Source: a bacterium
Lineage (GTDB): Bacteria > Myxococcota_A > UBA9160 > SZUA-336
Assembly: GCA_024226335.1 (NCBI GenBank)
Contig: JAAELY010000551.1
Span: 1-37,241, forward strand
DNA: 37,241 bases
Direction of reading: 5' to 3'
Below are positions 9,591 through 19,000 of the stretch, one piece after another. Under the pieces are notes generated by a model that made no database searches, had not been told where the DNA came from, and was given only the letters and a program-made list of their open reading frames with translations. Positions within the stretch are counted from its first letter, which is position 1. The number at the start of each line of letters is the position of its first letter. Made by a program: the position numbers and the translations under genes.

Positions 9591-11091
9591 GGATATCCAG
9601 GTCGCCAGTCGCTCCCGTAGTGGTTGGGAAGCCGTCGATCTGGGGTTCAGCATGGTGCGGACCTGGTGGAAACCCCTGTACGGCGCGTGGATCGTGCTGG
9701 TCTGGCCCGTTGCGCTGCTTCTACAGTTGGTGTTGATAGAACATCTCTGGGTCGTACCGCTCGTGCTTCTCTGGCTGAAGCCGCTATTCGATCGCGTCGC
9801 GATGTATGTGTTGAGCGAAGCGCTGTTTGGAAAGGCGCCGAGCTTGAGAGAGACGATTCTGGCTGCACCCGGCTTGTTGCGAACCGGCGTCATAGCGTCT
9901 CTGACGTGGTTGCGTTTTACGCCGCTGCGCTCGTTTTCGATGCCCGTGCTCCAACTCGAAGGGGCTCGGGGCGAGCGCCGTCGTGACCGGACGAGACTTC
10001 TGATCGGTCGCGAAAGCCATATTGGAATGAGTCATCTCCTGGCGTGCTTTCATTTCGAAGTACTGCTGTATCTTGGCAGCTTCTACCTTCTCTGGAGCTT
10101 CATACCCAGAGAGGTCGATATCGACTTCACGACTTTCCTGTTCGATATCGAATCACCGGGTCAGCAGATCCTTTCAAACACAATCTATATCCTGAGTGTG
10201 ACGTTAGTGGAGCCGTTCTACGTCGCGGGCGGCTTCGGCCTGTACATCAATCGCCGTATGTATCTCGAAGGTTGGGATATCGAGCTGGCGTTCCGTCGTC
10301 TCGCGAATCGAGTGGAGGCCGAGCGGTCCCGTGCGCCGGGAGTCGCGACGACGTTGGTATTCTTTCTGGTACTGGGAGCGGCCGCATTTCCCAAGAATGC
10401 GGTGGCCGATGAGACGGTTCCGGCCAGGATCGCCTGTCCAGCCGCCCGGCCTCAAGATGCGTCGGACTGCATTGCGCGAATCCTGGAGCAGCCGGAGTTT
10501 GATACGACCGAGGAAGAAACCTTCTGGAGAAGGGTCGGCGGCCCAGAAGAAGAGGAGAACCCGGAGCCAGTCTCTCCCGGTGCTCTGGATGGATTGTTCG
10601 AACTCTTCGGGTCGGTTCTTTCCGCGGTGTTCAAGAGCATTGCGTGGATCGCGATTTTCACCGGCGTGGCGATTCTGGGCTATCTGGTGTCGCGTTACTC
10701 GGCTCGTTCCGGGGTCGAGGATCCTGAGTCGATGGATGAACCAGAGTTCCGCTTTGGACTCGATCTTCGACCGGAGTCGCTCCCGGACGATATTCTCGCG
10801 GCAGCCCGCGCTGCTTACCAGGCAGGGGATCCCGCTGGCGCGCTCAGCCTGCTCTATCGCGGCGCGCTGATTTACCTGACCCGCGATCGGGGTCTTGACC
10901 TGCCAGCGAGCGCTACCGAAGGTGAGTGCACGCGTCTGGCGAGCCACCGGCTCGACGCCGGACTGGCCCGTGATTTCGGCGATCTCACTCTGGCTTGGCA
11001 ATTCTGCGCATACGGAAGCAAGGAACCCGGTTTCGAAGCATTCGCCGAACTCTGTGAGCGCTGGCGTCCATATCTTCAGGCTGCCGCATGA
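9580..11091 (+). CDS. Membrane protein with C-terminal DUF4129 domain
   Basis: A roughly 503-residue membrane protein. The N-terminal half has several hydrophobic segments (WIVLVWPVALLLQLVLIEHL, VLLYLGSFYLLWSF, TIYILSVTLVEPFYV). A central hydrophobic segment, TTLVFFLVLGAAAF, leads into a loop ending at a last transmembrane helix (SIAWIAIFTGVAILGYLV). The C-terminal 100 residues (AARAAYQAGDPAGALSLLYR, then LTRDRGLDLPASATEGEC) form a DUF4129 domain, which commonly sits next to DUF4350 and MoxR genes. The chosen ATG at 9580 lies inside the 3' end of the SpoIIM gene; the open frame also extends to 9547 but that start has no support. The stop overlaps the next gene by four bases. Function is unknown; a membrane scaffold working with MoxR is the usual inference. 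Confidence 0.82.
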   Translation: MQTEDIQVASRSRSGWEAVDLGFSMVRTWWKPLYGAWIVLVWPVALLLQLVLIEHLWVVPLVLLWLKPLFDRVAMYVLSEALFGKAPSLRETILAAPGLLRTGVIASLTWLRFTPLRSFSMPVLQLEGARGERRRDRTRLLIGRESHIGMSHLLACFHFEVLLYLGSFYLLWSFIPREVDIDFTTFLFDIESPGQQILSNTIYILSVTLVEPFYVAGGFGLYINRRMYLEGWDIELAFRRLANRVEAERSRAPGVATTLVFFLVLGAAAFPKNAVADETVPARIACPAARPQDASDCIARILEQPEFDTTEEETFWRRVGGPEEEENPEPVSPGALDGLFELFGSVLSAVFKSIAWIAIFTGVAILGYLVSRYSARSGVEDPESMDEPEFRFGLDLRPESLPDDILAAARAAYQAGDPAGALSLLYRGALIYLTRDRGLDLPASATEGECTRLASHRLDAGLARDFGDLTLAWQFCAYGSKEPGFEAFAELCERWRPYLQAAA

Positions 11092-12287
11092 GCACGTCTT
11101 CCACGAAGCTGAGCTGGCTGGTCGTTTCGCTGATCGCGTTGCTCGTTCTGTACTTCTTCATGAATTTCGAACGCGCCACGCGCGAGATCACCGTCGGATT
11201 TCGCGGAGAGGCGGAGACCAATCGCTATCTGGTCGCGCAACGCCTGCTCGAGAGCATGGGGGTCAGAACACATCCGGTCCACGGAATCCAGGAACTCGAC
11301 GAGGAACCTCTGAGCGAGGCGACGATTCTATTGCCGACGCGGCGCAGAACTCTGTCCCGGGAACGCTCGGAGCGACTCTTGGACTGGGTGAGGCGAGGTG
11401 GACATCTGATCGTTCTCGCCTGGATCGATAGTGAGAACCCCGAAAAACGAACGGATCATCTACTCGACCCTCTCCACTTCGAACAATACGTCGCAGAGGT
11501 CGGCTCCCGTAACCTGTCCATCGATCCGAACGCACCGCCGGGTAACGAGCACGAAGGCGAGTCCTATCTCGACTACACGGCGATTGCGCGCATCCATTTC
11601 CGAGACCGGGACGATCCGCTCCTCGCGGAATTCTATCCTCAGTACAGTCTCGTCCGGACTCAGGGACCCGTACGCTGGTCGATATCCGACAGGAATGGAG
11701 CGCATGTGATGCAGATCGATCTGGGAACAGGTCTGCTCACTGTCATGACGGACGACTCCATCTTTGCCAACAACAGTATCGGAGACCACGACCACGCCGA
11801 ACTGTTCTGGCGTCTGCTTCACGGCTCCGGGCGAGACGGTCCCATCTGGATCGTGTCGAGTGAGGATTTCCCGGGTGCCTGGTCGCTATTGGTCTCGAAG
11901 GCCTGGATGGTACTGAGCAGCCTGATCATTCTGGTGTGTGCATGGATCTGGTCCGTCTCGCTCCGCTCCGGTCCCCGGCAACCCGACGAGCAGGAACAAC
12001 GCCGCCGCCTGATGGAACACGTCGAAGCTTCCGGTCGTTTCCAATGGCGCCTCGGGGAAGGGACTGTCCTGACCGCAGCCGTTCGCGCGGCCGTGATGGA
12101 TCGTGTGCGGCAGCGCCATCCGGGCTGGGTCGCGCTCTCGCCAGCTGAGATCAGTCAACGATTGGCCGAACTCGTGGATCTGCCTGCTGAAAGCGTTGCC
12201 CGCGCCCTGATCTTCCAGCGCAAAACGGATCGCGAGCGCTTTCCGCAAGACATTGCCACCTTGGAGAAAATCAGAAGGGCACTATGA
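11088..12287 (+). CDS. DUF4350-domain membrane protein
   Basis: A 399-residue protein with an N-terminal membrane anchor (LSWLVVSLIALLVLYFFMNF), a large domain of about 230 residues, and a second membrane helix (AWMVLSSLIILVCAWIWSV) followed by a cytoplasmic tail. The large domain contains GEAETNRYLVAQRLLESMGV and LLDWVRRGGHLIVLAW, the signature of DUF4350, a GATase-like fold that appears to lack a catalytic cysteine here. The orientation implied by the two helices puts this domain outside the cytoplasm. The start (ATG) and stop both overlap neighbours by four bases, so it is translated as part of the MoxR operon. The biochemical role of the family is not established. Confidence 0.82.
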   Translation: MSTSSTKLSWLVVSLIALLVLYFFMNFERATREITVGFRGEAETNRYLVAQRLLESMGVRTHPVHGIQELDEEPLSEATILLPTRRRTLSRERSERLLDWVRRGGHLIVLAWIDSENPEKRTDHLLDPLHFEQYVAEVGSRNLSIDPNAPPGNEHEGESYLDYTAIARIHFRDRDDPLLAEFYPQYSLVRTQGPVRWSISDRNGAHVMQIDLGTGLLTVMTDDSIFANNSIGDHDHAELFWRLLHGSGRDGPIWIVSSEDFPGAWSLLVSKAWMVLSSLIILVCAWIWSVSLRSGPRQPDEQEQRRRLMEHVEASGRFQWRLGEGTVLTAAVRAAVMDRVRQRHPGWVALSPAEISQRLAELVDLPAESVARALIFQRKTDRERFPQDIATLEKIRRAL

Positions 12288-13279
12288 GCACTCCGAACGA
12301 AGGGATACAGACGGAACGACCGGATCTGCAACTGGCGGCCCAGCAGACCCGACGCATCCGTGACGAGGTTCGCAAGGTCGTAATCGGTCAGGACGAAGTG
12401 ATCGATCAAGTATTGGTGGGACTCTTTGCTGCGGGTCACGTGCTGATCGAGGGTGTTCCCGGATTGGGCAAGACTCTGCTTGCTCGCGCGCTTGCGCGCA
12501 GTTTCGACGGCGCGACCTCCAGAATCCAGTTCACACCCGATCTCATGCCGGCCGACGTGGTCGGCCACGTGATCTACGATGCGCAGTCTGCGGAACTTCG
12601 GGTGCGCAAAGGGCCGGTGTTCACAAATCTGTTACTCGCAGATGAGATCAATCGCGCTCCGGCCAAGACACAGGCAGCGCTCCTCGAGGTCATGCAGGAA
12701 CACCAGGTAACGCTCGAAGGGAACTCCATGCCAGTTCCTCGACCGTTCATGACGCTGGCCACGCAGAATCCGATCGAGCAGGAGGGGACCTATCCGCTAC
12801 CCGAGGCGCAGATCGATCGTTTCTTGCTGAAGATCCAGATCGAATATCCGGCCGAACAGGCGGAATTCGATCTCGTGGAGCGGGTCACCCGGAATCGAGT
12901 TGGAGATGGGCTCGACACCGAGGCCGTACAACCCGTCATCGACGTCGCCGGAGTTGCTCGCTTGCAAGCCGCATCGTCGCAGGTGCTCGTAGACGAGCGT
13001 GTGAGTCAGTATGCAGTCCGCATCGTGCGCAGTACACGCGAGTGGGCTGGCGTGGCGTTGGGTGCGGGGCCACGTGGAGGACTTGCGCTTGTGAGGGCGT
13101 CCCGCGCACACGCGCTTCTGAACGGACGCGATTTCGTCACTCCCGACGACGTGAAAGCGATCGCGATTCCAGCGCTGCGTCATCGACTCCTTCTTTCTCC
13201 GGAAATCGAGCTGGAAGGTCAGCGTTCCGACGATCTGCTCTCGGCGCTTCTGGACCACGTCGAAGTGCCGCGCTTGTGA
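12284..13279 (+). CDS. MoxR-family AAA+ ATPase
   Basis: A 331-residue AAA+ ATPase of the MoxR group. It shows Walker A GVPGLGKTLLAR at about 64-75, Walker B LLADEINRAPAKTQAALLEV at about 121-140, sensor-1 ATQNPIEQEGTYPLPEAQ near 160-178, and the C-terminal lid with ASRAHALLNGRDFVTPDDV. MoxR ATPases act as chaperone-like remodellers, often working with von Willebrand factor A or DUF58 partners in maturation of protein complexes or envelope stress responses. The gene starts at an ATG overlapping the DUF4350 stop by four bases. Its own stop overlaps the GTG start of DUF58 by four bases, a tight coupling expected for interacting partners. The client protein is unknown. Confidence 0.95.
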   Translation: MSTPNEGIQTERPDLQLAAQQTRRIRDEVRKVVIGQDEVIDQVLVGLFAAGHVLIEGVPGLGKTLLARALARSFDGATSRIQFTPDLMPADVVGHVIYDAQSAELRVRKGPVFTNLLLADEINRAPAKTQAALLEVMQEHQVTLEGNSMPVPRPFMTLATQNPIEQEGTYPLPEAQIDRFLLKIQIEYPAEQAEFDLVERVTRNRVGDGLDTEAVQPVIDVAGVARLQAASSQVLVDERVSQYAVRIVRSTREWAGVALGAGPRGGLALVRASRAHALLNGRDFVTPDDVKAIAIPALRHRLLLSPEIELEGQRSDDLLSALLDHVEVPRL

Positions 13280-14580
13280 GTCCTGCTCCGCGACTCCTCT
13301 GGTTGCTCGGTGTCTGGCTCATTCTGGCGGTAGCGGTAGCCTTCGCTCCTTCACTCTTGATCGCCTGGAAGATCTCAGGAGGAGTACTCGCCGGACTCGC
13401 GACCATTGACGCGATGGTCGCCTGGTTCCCTGCTCCTGCGAACATCGAACGAATCGTTTCGCACAATCTCTCGGTCGGTGATTGGACCCCTGTTATCGTG
13501 CGCGCTGCGAACCTGGGTGCTCGGCGCCTGGATTTCACCTTGCATGATCACCATCCGACCAGCGCAGAGGTTCGTGGTGTGCCAAGCACGATCTCACTGG
13601 CGGCCGGTGAAAATGTCGAGATCAGCTATCAGATCTATCCGCGAGAACGGGGAATTTTCATTTTCGAACCTCCCGCATTTCTCATCCGGTCGCCGTTCCG
13701 ATTCTGGGTACGCAGACGCCGTCTGGGTCCAACACACGAGGTCCGTGTGTATCCGAACTTTCGAGCCGTGATGAAGTACAACCTGCTCGCGACGGACAAT
13801 CGAACCAGTGCGCTCGGTATCCGGCGCAGACCGCGGCGTGGTGAAGGACTGGACTTCTTGCAGCTACGCGAATATCGCGATGGAGATTCTCTGCGGCAGA
13901 TCGACTGGAAGGCGACGCTTCGCTTGCGGAAGACAATCTCGCGGGAATACCAGGACGAGCGCGATCAACAGATCGTGTTCCTATTGGATTGCGGTCGCAA
14001 GATGCATTCCCGCGATGATGAGCTCTCGCACTTCGATCACGCACTCAACTCTGTTCTGCTGCTCGCTCACGTCGCCTTACGTCAAGGTGACGCCGTTGGC
14101 CTATCTACTTTCAGCGGACCCGAGCGCTGGCTTGCACCCCGGAAGGGTACGGGGCATCTGAACGCGATGCTGAATTCGGTCTTCGACCTGCAGACCAGTA
14201 CGCAGGCGTCGGACTATGTGAGTGCAGCTCAGGGACTCGCGCGGCGGGTCAACAAACGAGCTCTGGTGGTGCTGGTTTCCAATTTGCGCGATGAGGATCA
14301 CGAGGAACTGGCTCTGGCAGCGCGTCTTCTCGGCCGCAAGCATCTGGTGCTTCTGGCGAGCATGAAAGAAGCCGTGCTGGCCAAAACGCTCGCGCAACCG
14401 GTACAGGGCTTCGAGTCGGCGCTGCGCGTTGCGGCGACCCATCAGTACGCACACTATCGGCGTCGCGCGCATGAGAATCTGCGCCGTACAGGAGTCTTGA
14501 GTCTTGACGTCGAACCACAGCAACTGGCCGTTGCATTGGTGAACGGCTATCTGGACATCAAGTCCAGAGGCGTTCTCTGA
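13276..14580 (+). CDS. DUF58 (vWA-like) protein, MoxR partner
   Basis: A 434-residue protein with two N-terminal membrane helices (LLWLLGVWLILAVAVAFAPS and a following segment to about residue 55), a beta-rich middle part, and the DUF58 signature RRPRRGEGLDFLQLREYRDG then DSLRQIDWKAT. A vWA-like domain follows, starting FLLDCGRKMHS. In canonical vWA/DUF58 proteins the metal-binding motif is DxSxS; here it reads DCGRK, so metal binding may be weakened or lost. The frame is open far upstream (to 13042), but that part is the shadow of moxR, so I take the GTG at 13276 that overlaps the moxR stop. The stop lies only six bases from the convergent ferredoxin stop, leaving no room for a conventional terminator between them. 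Confidence 0.88.
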   Translation: MSPAPRLLWLLGVWLILAVAVAFAPSLLIAWKISGGVLAGLATIDAMVAWFPAPANIERIVSHNLSVGDWTPVIVRAANLGARRLDFTLHDHHPTSAEVRGVPSTISLAAGENVEISYQIYPRERGIFIFEPPAFLIRSPFRFWVRRRRLGPTHEVRVYPNFRAVMKYNLLATDNRTSALGIRRRPRRGEGLDFLQLREYRDGDSLRQIDWKATLRLRKTISREYQDERDQQIVFLLDCGRKMHSRDDELSHFDHALNSVLLLAHVALRQGDAVGLSTFSGPERWLAPRKGTGHLNAMLNSVFDLQTSTQASDYVSAAQGLARRVNKRALVVLVSNLRDEDHEELALAARLLGRKHLVLLASMKEAVLAKTLAQPVQGFESALRVAATHQYAHYRRRAHENLRRTGVLSLDVEPQQLAVALVNGYLDIKSRGVL

Positions 14581-14586
14581 ACAGCG

Positions 14587-14781
14587 TCAGCCTTCTTGAA
14601 TGGAAAGCGCCTGGCGCGGGCATAGTCGGACGGCCGACTCGATCTTCTCGCGCTTGTCATCTCCAGGGCTCTCTTCCAGCAAGTGGAGGCAGTCTTCCTC
14701 ATCGACCTTGAAGATCTCTGGCGCTTGTCCCTCGCAGACAGCGTTCGCTTCGCAAAGGTCATAGTCAACTACGATTTTCAT
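14587..14781 (-). CDS. 3Fe-4S ferredoxin, P450-partner type
   Basis: A 64-residue ferredoxin beginning MKIVVDYDLCEANAVC. Its three conserved cysteines are Cys10, Cys16 and Cys54 (in LCPRQAL); the position of the fourth 4Fe-4S cysteine is not Cys, so a 3Fe-4S cluster is expected. The sequence resembles the small acidic ferredoxins of actinobacteria and some proteobacteria that donate electrons to cytochromes P450. No P450 gene is in the window, so the partner is elsewhere or different. The ATG at 14781 is preceded by GGAG about 11 bases upstream on its own strand. It lies 104 bases downstream of patB on the same strand and may be read through from it. Confidence 0.88.
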   Translation of the reverse strand: MKIVVDYDLCEANAVCEGQAPEIFKVDEEDCLHLLEESPGDDKREKIESAVRLCPRQALSIQEG

Positions 14782-14885
14782 CTTGGGGGAAACTCCAGAT
14801 CTGTCTGAGGAGCCCAGCGTAGCACGGGGCTTCGGGGTTGGTAGGGTGGCCCAGGTCCAGGCGCATCGAGGCGTTCGGCTCGCCG

Positions 14886-16037
14886 CTACGAGATGGACTT
14901 CGCCATGCGCTCGAGCACCTCTGTGAGGATTACCCTCGAGGTCGCGAAATTGACGCGAACGAAGCCCTCTCCGCCCGGACCGAATCTGGGTCCGCTCGAC
15001 AAGCCCACGCGAGCCTGTTTCAGGAAAAACTCGTACGGATCGCCCGGAAGTCCGAGTTCGCGGCAATCGAGCCAGCCCAGGTAGGTAGCTTCCGGTCGTT
15101 GGAATCCGATCCCCGGCATCCGCTCGCGCACGAAATCCTCGATGAAATTCCGATTGCCGTCGAGGTAGGCCAGCACCGAGTTGAGCCATTCATCGCATTG
15201 CGTCCAGGCGATCTCGGTCGCGTGCAGACCGAGCATTCCCAGTCCGCCGCGGATATGTCGAGGAAGAGAGTTGAAGCGAGTCATGAGGGCTTCGCTGCCG
15301 AAAACCGCGACCGCCGTGCGCAGACCCGCAATATTGAACGCTTTGGTTGCGGAAGTTAGTGTGAGAGTACGCGCTTCGATCTCGGGGCGGAGCGAAGCGA
15401 TCGGGATGTGCTCGGAGCCGGCAAAAACAAGGTCGCTGTGAATCTCATCCGAGATTACATACAGATCGTGTTCGATCGCGATCTCGGCCAGTTGTTCGAG
15501 TTCGTCACGTCTGAAGACACGCCCGGTCGGGTTCTGCGGATTGCAGAGCATGAGGACACGTGTACGCGGGTCGATGCTGTTGCGCAGAGCCTCGAAGTCG
15601 ATCTCATAGGCTTTGTCGCCGCGCACCAGTTGGTTGGTGATTTGCCGGCGGCCGACTTCCTCGACGCAATCGATGAATGGGGTATACACAGGAGTCTGTA
15701 TGATGGCTGCCTCGCCGGCTTCGGAAAGCACCCAGAGTCCGATGTACATCCCCTGAACGACGTCAGTCAGGACCTCTACTCGTCGTGGATCGACCTTCCA
15801 GCCCCAGCGTTCCTGGGCCCGGCGAGCGAAAACCGATGGCAATCCCGCCGCGGTGGGATTGTTTGGGTAGCCGATGTCGGTTTCGAGCAGGGCTTCCTTC
15901 AAGTACTGCTCGATGGGCTCGGCAACGCGGAAGTCCATATCGGCGACCCAGGCCGGAATCACGTCGTCAGGGTACCGCTGCCATTTTTCGCCCCGTCGCT
16001 TCCTCAGCTGAGCGATGTCCAGGTCGTCGAAGCTCAT
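14886..16037 (-). CDS. patB: PLP-dependent C-S lyase, MalY/PatB family
   Basis: A 383-residue fold-type I pyridoxal-phosphate enzyme of the MalY/PatB group, which cleaves cystathionine or other cysteine S-conjugates to a thiol, pyruvate and ammonia. The start MSFDDLDIAQLRKRRGEKW and VIPAWVADMDFRVAEPI are diagnostic. PLP-site residues are visible: Tyr118 in TPVYTP, Asn166 in CNPQNPTG, Asp197 in ISDEIH and the Schiff-base Lys232 in SATKAFN. The C-terminal Arg that binds the substrate carboxylate is in GFVRVNFA. The ATG overlaps the addA stop by four bases (ATGA), making it the last tightly coupled member of an addB-addA-patB unit. No mechanistic link with the nuclease is apparent; the coupling may be only transcriptional. 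Whether it is a cystathionine lyase or a conjugate lyase cannot be decided. Confidence 0.9.
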   Translation of the reverse strand: MSFDDLDIAQLRKRRGEKWQRYPDDVIPAWVADMDFRVAEPIEQYLKEALLETDIGYPNNPTAAGLPSVFARRAQERWGWKVDPRRVEVLTDVVQGMYIGLWVLSEAGEAAIIQTPVYTPFIDCVEEVGRRQITNQLVRGDKAYEIDFEALRNSIDPRTRVLMLCNPQNPTGRVFRRDELEQLAEIAIEHDLYVISDEIHSDLVFAGSEHIPIASLRPEIEARTLTLTSATKAFNIAGLRTAVAVFGSEALMTRFNSLPRHIRGGLGMLGLHATEIAWTQCDEWLNSVLAYLDGNRNFIEDFVRERMPGIGFQRPEATYLGWLDCRELGLPGDPYEFFLKQARVGLSSGPRFGPGGEGFVRVNFATSRVILTEVLERMAKSIS

Positions 16038-19000
16038 CCCGCGATTGTACGCTCTTGAAGGCGGACGCGCTCCCCAGTGCGTACGTAGATCAGTTCGAGC
16101 GTTGGCGCCGGGTGATCGGGGAACGCGCGCTGGATGCCTTCCGCATAGGTCTCGAGTTGCGTGCGATAGCGCTCACGTGACGCCGGATCCGGCTGCCGAT
16201 CGGTCTTGTAGTCCGAAATCACGAGATGTCCGTCGGGATCCATATGGAGCAGGTCAAGGGTTCCGCTACAAGCCACGCCGCGGCTGTCCAAAAACAGTAT
16301 GGGTAGCTCTCGCGCGATCACCTCCACTCCTCGCAGGTATTCGGGCAGGTCAGAGGCGAGAAGGGCTTCGAGTGTCTCGGTCGCTTCCCTGCGCAACGCC
16401 TTCGCCTGTCCTGGCTGCCGGGTGTTCTCGGCCGCGATCAGATCGTCGAGGATTACGCGGGCCATGCCGGGGTCCGAGAAGTCCCAGCGTTCGAGCAGCT
16501 GGTGAATGAGATCTCCTACTTCTCGAGCGACCGACGAGCCCCGTCCCGAATTTCGCATCCGCCCGGACGGTGGCGATCCGTCTGGTTGCTCGAGTTCGGC
16601 TTCGCGTTCTTCGCGGATACCTGTTGCGCTGCGAAACGGTACGCGCAGGCTTTCGTGAACCGATGCCGAAATGCTCCTCGCGCGAGATATCGCCGTGTGA
16701 ACATCGATCGTTTCGCCGGGTGGCTCTTCGAGCACGATATCGCTGGTCTCACTCATGTGTTTCGTCAGAACACCTGGCATGTTTGCGAGCGCCTCGTCGG
16801 CGCTCAAGCCGCAGAGCGGATAGCCCCACGGTTGCAGATACTGAACGACGGCGTTCTTGGGCGTGTTCTTGCGGGGAGCGTGAACCAGGATCAAGTTCTC
16901 TTGCGCGCGTGTGCAGGCGACATAGAACAGTCGTTTGCTCTCGGCTGTCTCATGGCGCCGCTCCTCGCGTTGCTGGACGAGCCAGGTCGATGAGCTTCCC
17001 GCCGCAGTCTCGATCGCGAAAGTTCCCAGATCAGGAAGCCACGTCGTCTGCGCGAGAGGCCCAGCCTTTCGCCCCCGGGCCTCTGCGCTGCGGCCGAGGT
17101 CTGGAAGGATGACGGTCGGGAATTCCAAGCCCTTGGCAGCGTGAATACTCATTATGCGCACGGTATTCCCTTCACCGGGGGTACCGCGGCGTCGTCTCAT
17201 ATTTCCGCGTTCGAGCCAGAGAATCAAAGACCTCAGGGTGTGCTCGGGTTCGGCGCGAGCCAGTTCGACGAGTGGATCCAGAACACCTCTCAGAAACGAA
17301 ATTCTCTGAATCCCATCGCCCGCAACCGCTTGCAAGGGAAGCAGCGACGAGTCCCGGATGATCTCGCACAATACCGCATCGATGGGCTGATCCTGTACTC
17401 GTTGGTAGGTACGCTCCAACCAGTCCAGAGTGCGAGTCACGTTCGGGAATTCATCCCGCGCTTCGCAGCGGATCGGATCCTCCAACACATAAGTCCAACT
17501 ACCTCCGGCCCTGGAAAACGCGGCAAGTTCCCGATCGGTTGCGCCGCCAAAAGGCGATCGCAGAACTCCGAGAACTGCGGGTGCATCACCTGGGTTCGCC
17601 AGAGCACGCAACAACGCCCACAGTTGTTGCCCTTCCGGGCGCTCGAGTAGATCACCGCCTGCTTCGACGGAAAAGGCCACTCCGCTTGCGGCCATCGCGC
17701 GAGTGTACGTCTGCAGATTGGCCAGCGATCGGAAGAGAAGCGCGACCTCGCCCGGGCTCTTTCTCCCCGCGCGCGCCTCGGTCGCGATCCAGTCAGCGAT
17801 GGCATCAGCCTCGCTCCTGCGGGCTGTCTCGGCGCGACGAGCCAGTGAAGTATCGCCTACGGTCCAGACCTCGATCCGGGGTCCATCATGGGCAGAGTTC
17901 CGGCCGGATTCCAGCGTCTCGTAACCGGAGTAGGCGTCCTGCTCGTCCGCCGCTCCGGGTTTGAGCAGCGATGGGAACAGCCGATCGAGGGGGTCGAGGA
18001 TCTCCGGCAGCGCGCGCCAACTCGTCGTCAGTTTGAGCTGGCGTCCGCCTGAATCGAGTATGTGGCGCACCGCCCGCTGATAGGCGCGGATGTCGGCACC
18101 TCGAAAGCGGTAGATCGCCTGCTTGGGATCGCCGACGATGAAGAGCTTGCCGGGCGTGAGAGGCTTCGCGAAGGGGTCTGTGTCTGCAGGCCCCGGCCCT
18201 TCTAGCGGTTGTTCAGCCAGGTGGAAAACGATTTCGTACTGAAGCGGATCGGTGTCCTGAAACTCGTCGAGAAAAAGAGTTCGATAGCGCTCACCCAGAA
18301 TACGTCTGATCAGTGGATTCCGGGCGAGCATATCGCGCGTGAGTCGGAGCAGAGCATCGAAAGGCAGAATGTTGCGGCGAATGGCTTCGCTTCGCACGAG
18401 TGCGCCGAAGGGTGTCGCCAGGCGGATTACATCCTTGATCAGCGCATCATCGACCTGGACGAGGCTGCGCAACAGGGAACTCGTTTCCTTCGCGCAGTCT
18501 TCCGCCTCCGGGTTCTTCTTCGATCTGGGTGGCGTGGTTTCGGTCAAGGTTCGCGGTTTCCTGCCACCGTCGTAGAGCGTGGTCGCGATCGCTATTCGAA
18601 AGGCGTCCAGTCCGTTGTCGAGCAGGACACGAAGGACGGGCCGTGCGGTAGACAGGAATTTTTCGGGCCCATTGCTCGGTTCGCCGTCGAACGCGTCGTC
18701 GTTCTTTTCGAGTTGCTCTTCGATCAGAGGTGCGAGGACCCGAACTGTGTCGAGTTCAAGGAGAGGCGAAGTCAGGCTCGGAAGACTGAAACTCGAAAGC
18801 TCGAAGGCCAGGGCCTGGATTTCCGCTAGATCGAGCGATTTCATGACGGATGTCCAGAGTTCAGAAGACTCTCCGTCGGGGCCGTACGAGGACGAAAGGA
18901 ATTCGTGCCAGAGAGAGTTTCGCAGAGAATCGAACTGGAGCCCGTCATCGACACTGAAGTCGGGATCGACACCGGATTCTAGAGGGAACTGTCGCAGGAG

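Noticed and set aside
13042-13275. Upstream extension of the DUF58 frame
   Set aside because: These codons are a shadow of moxR; the GTG at 13276 overlaps the moxR stop in the usual four-base manner and begins the membrane helix.
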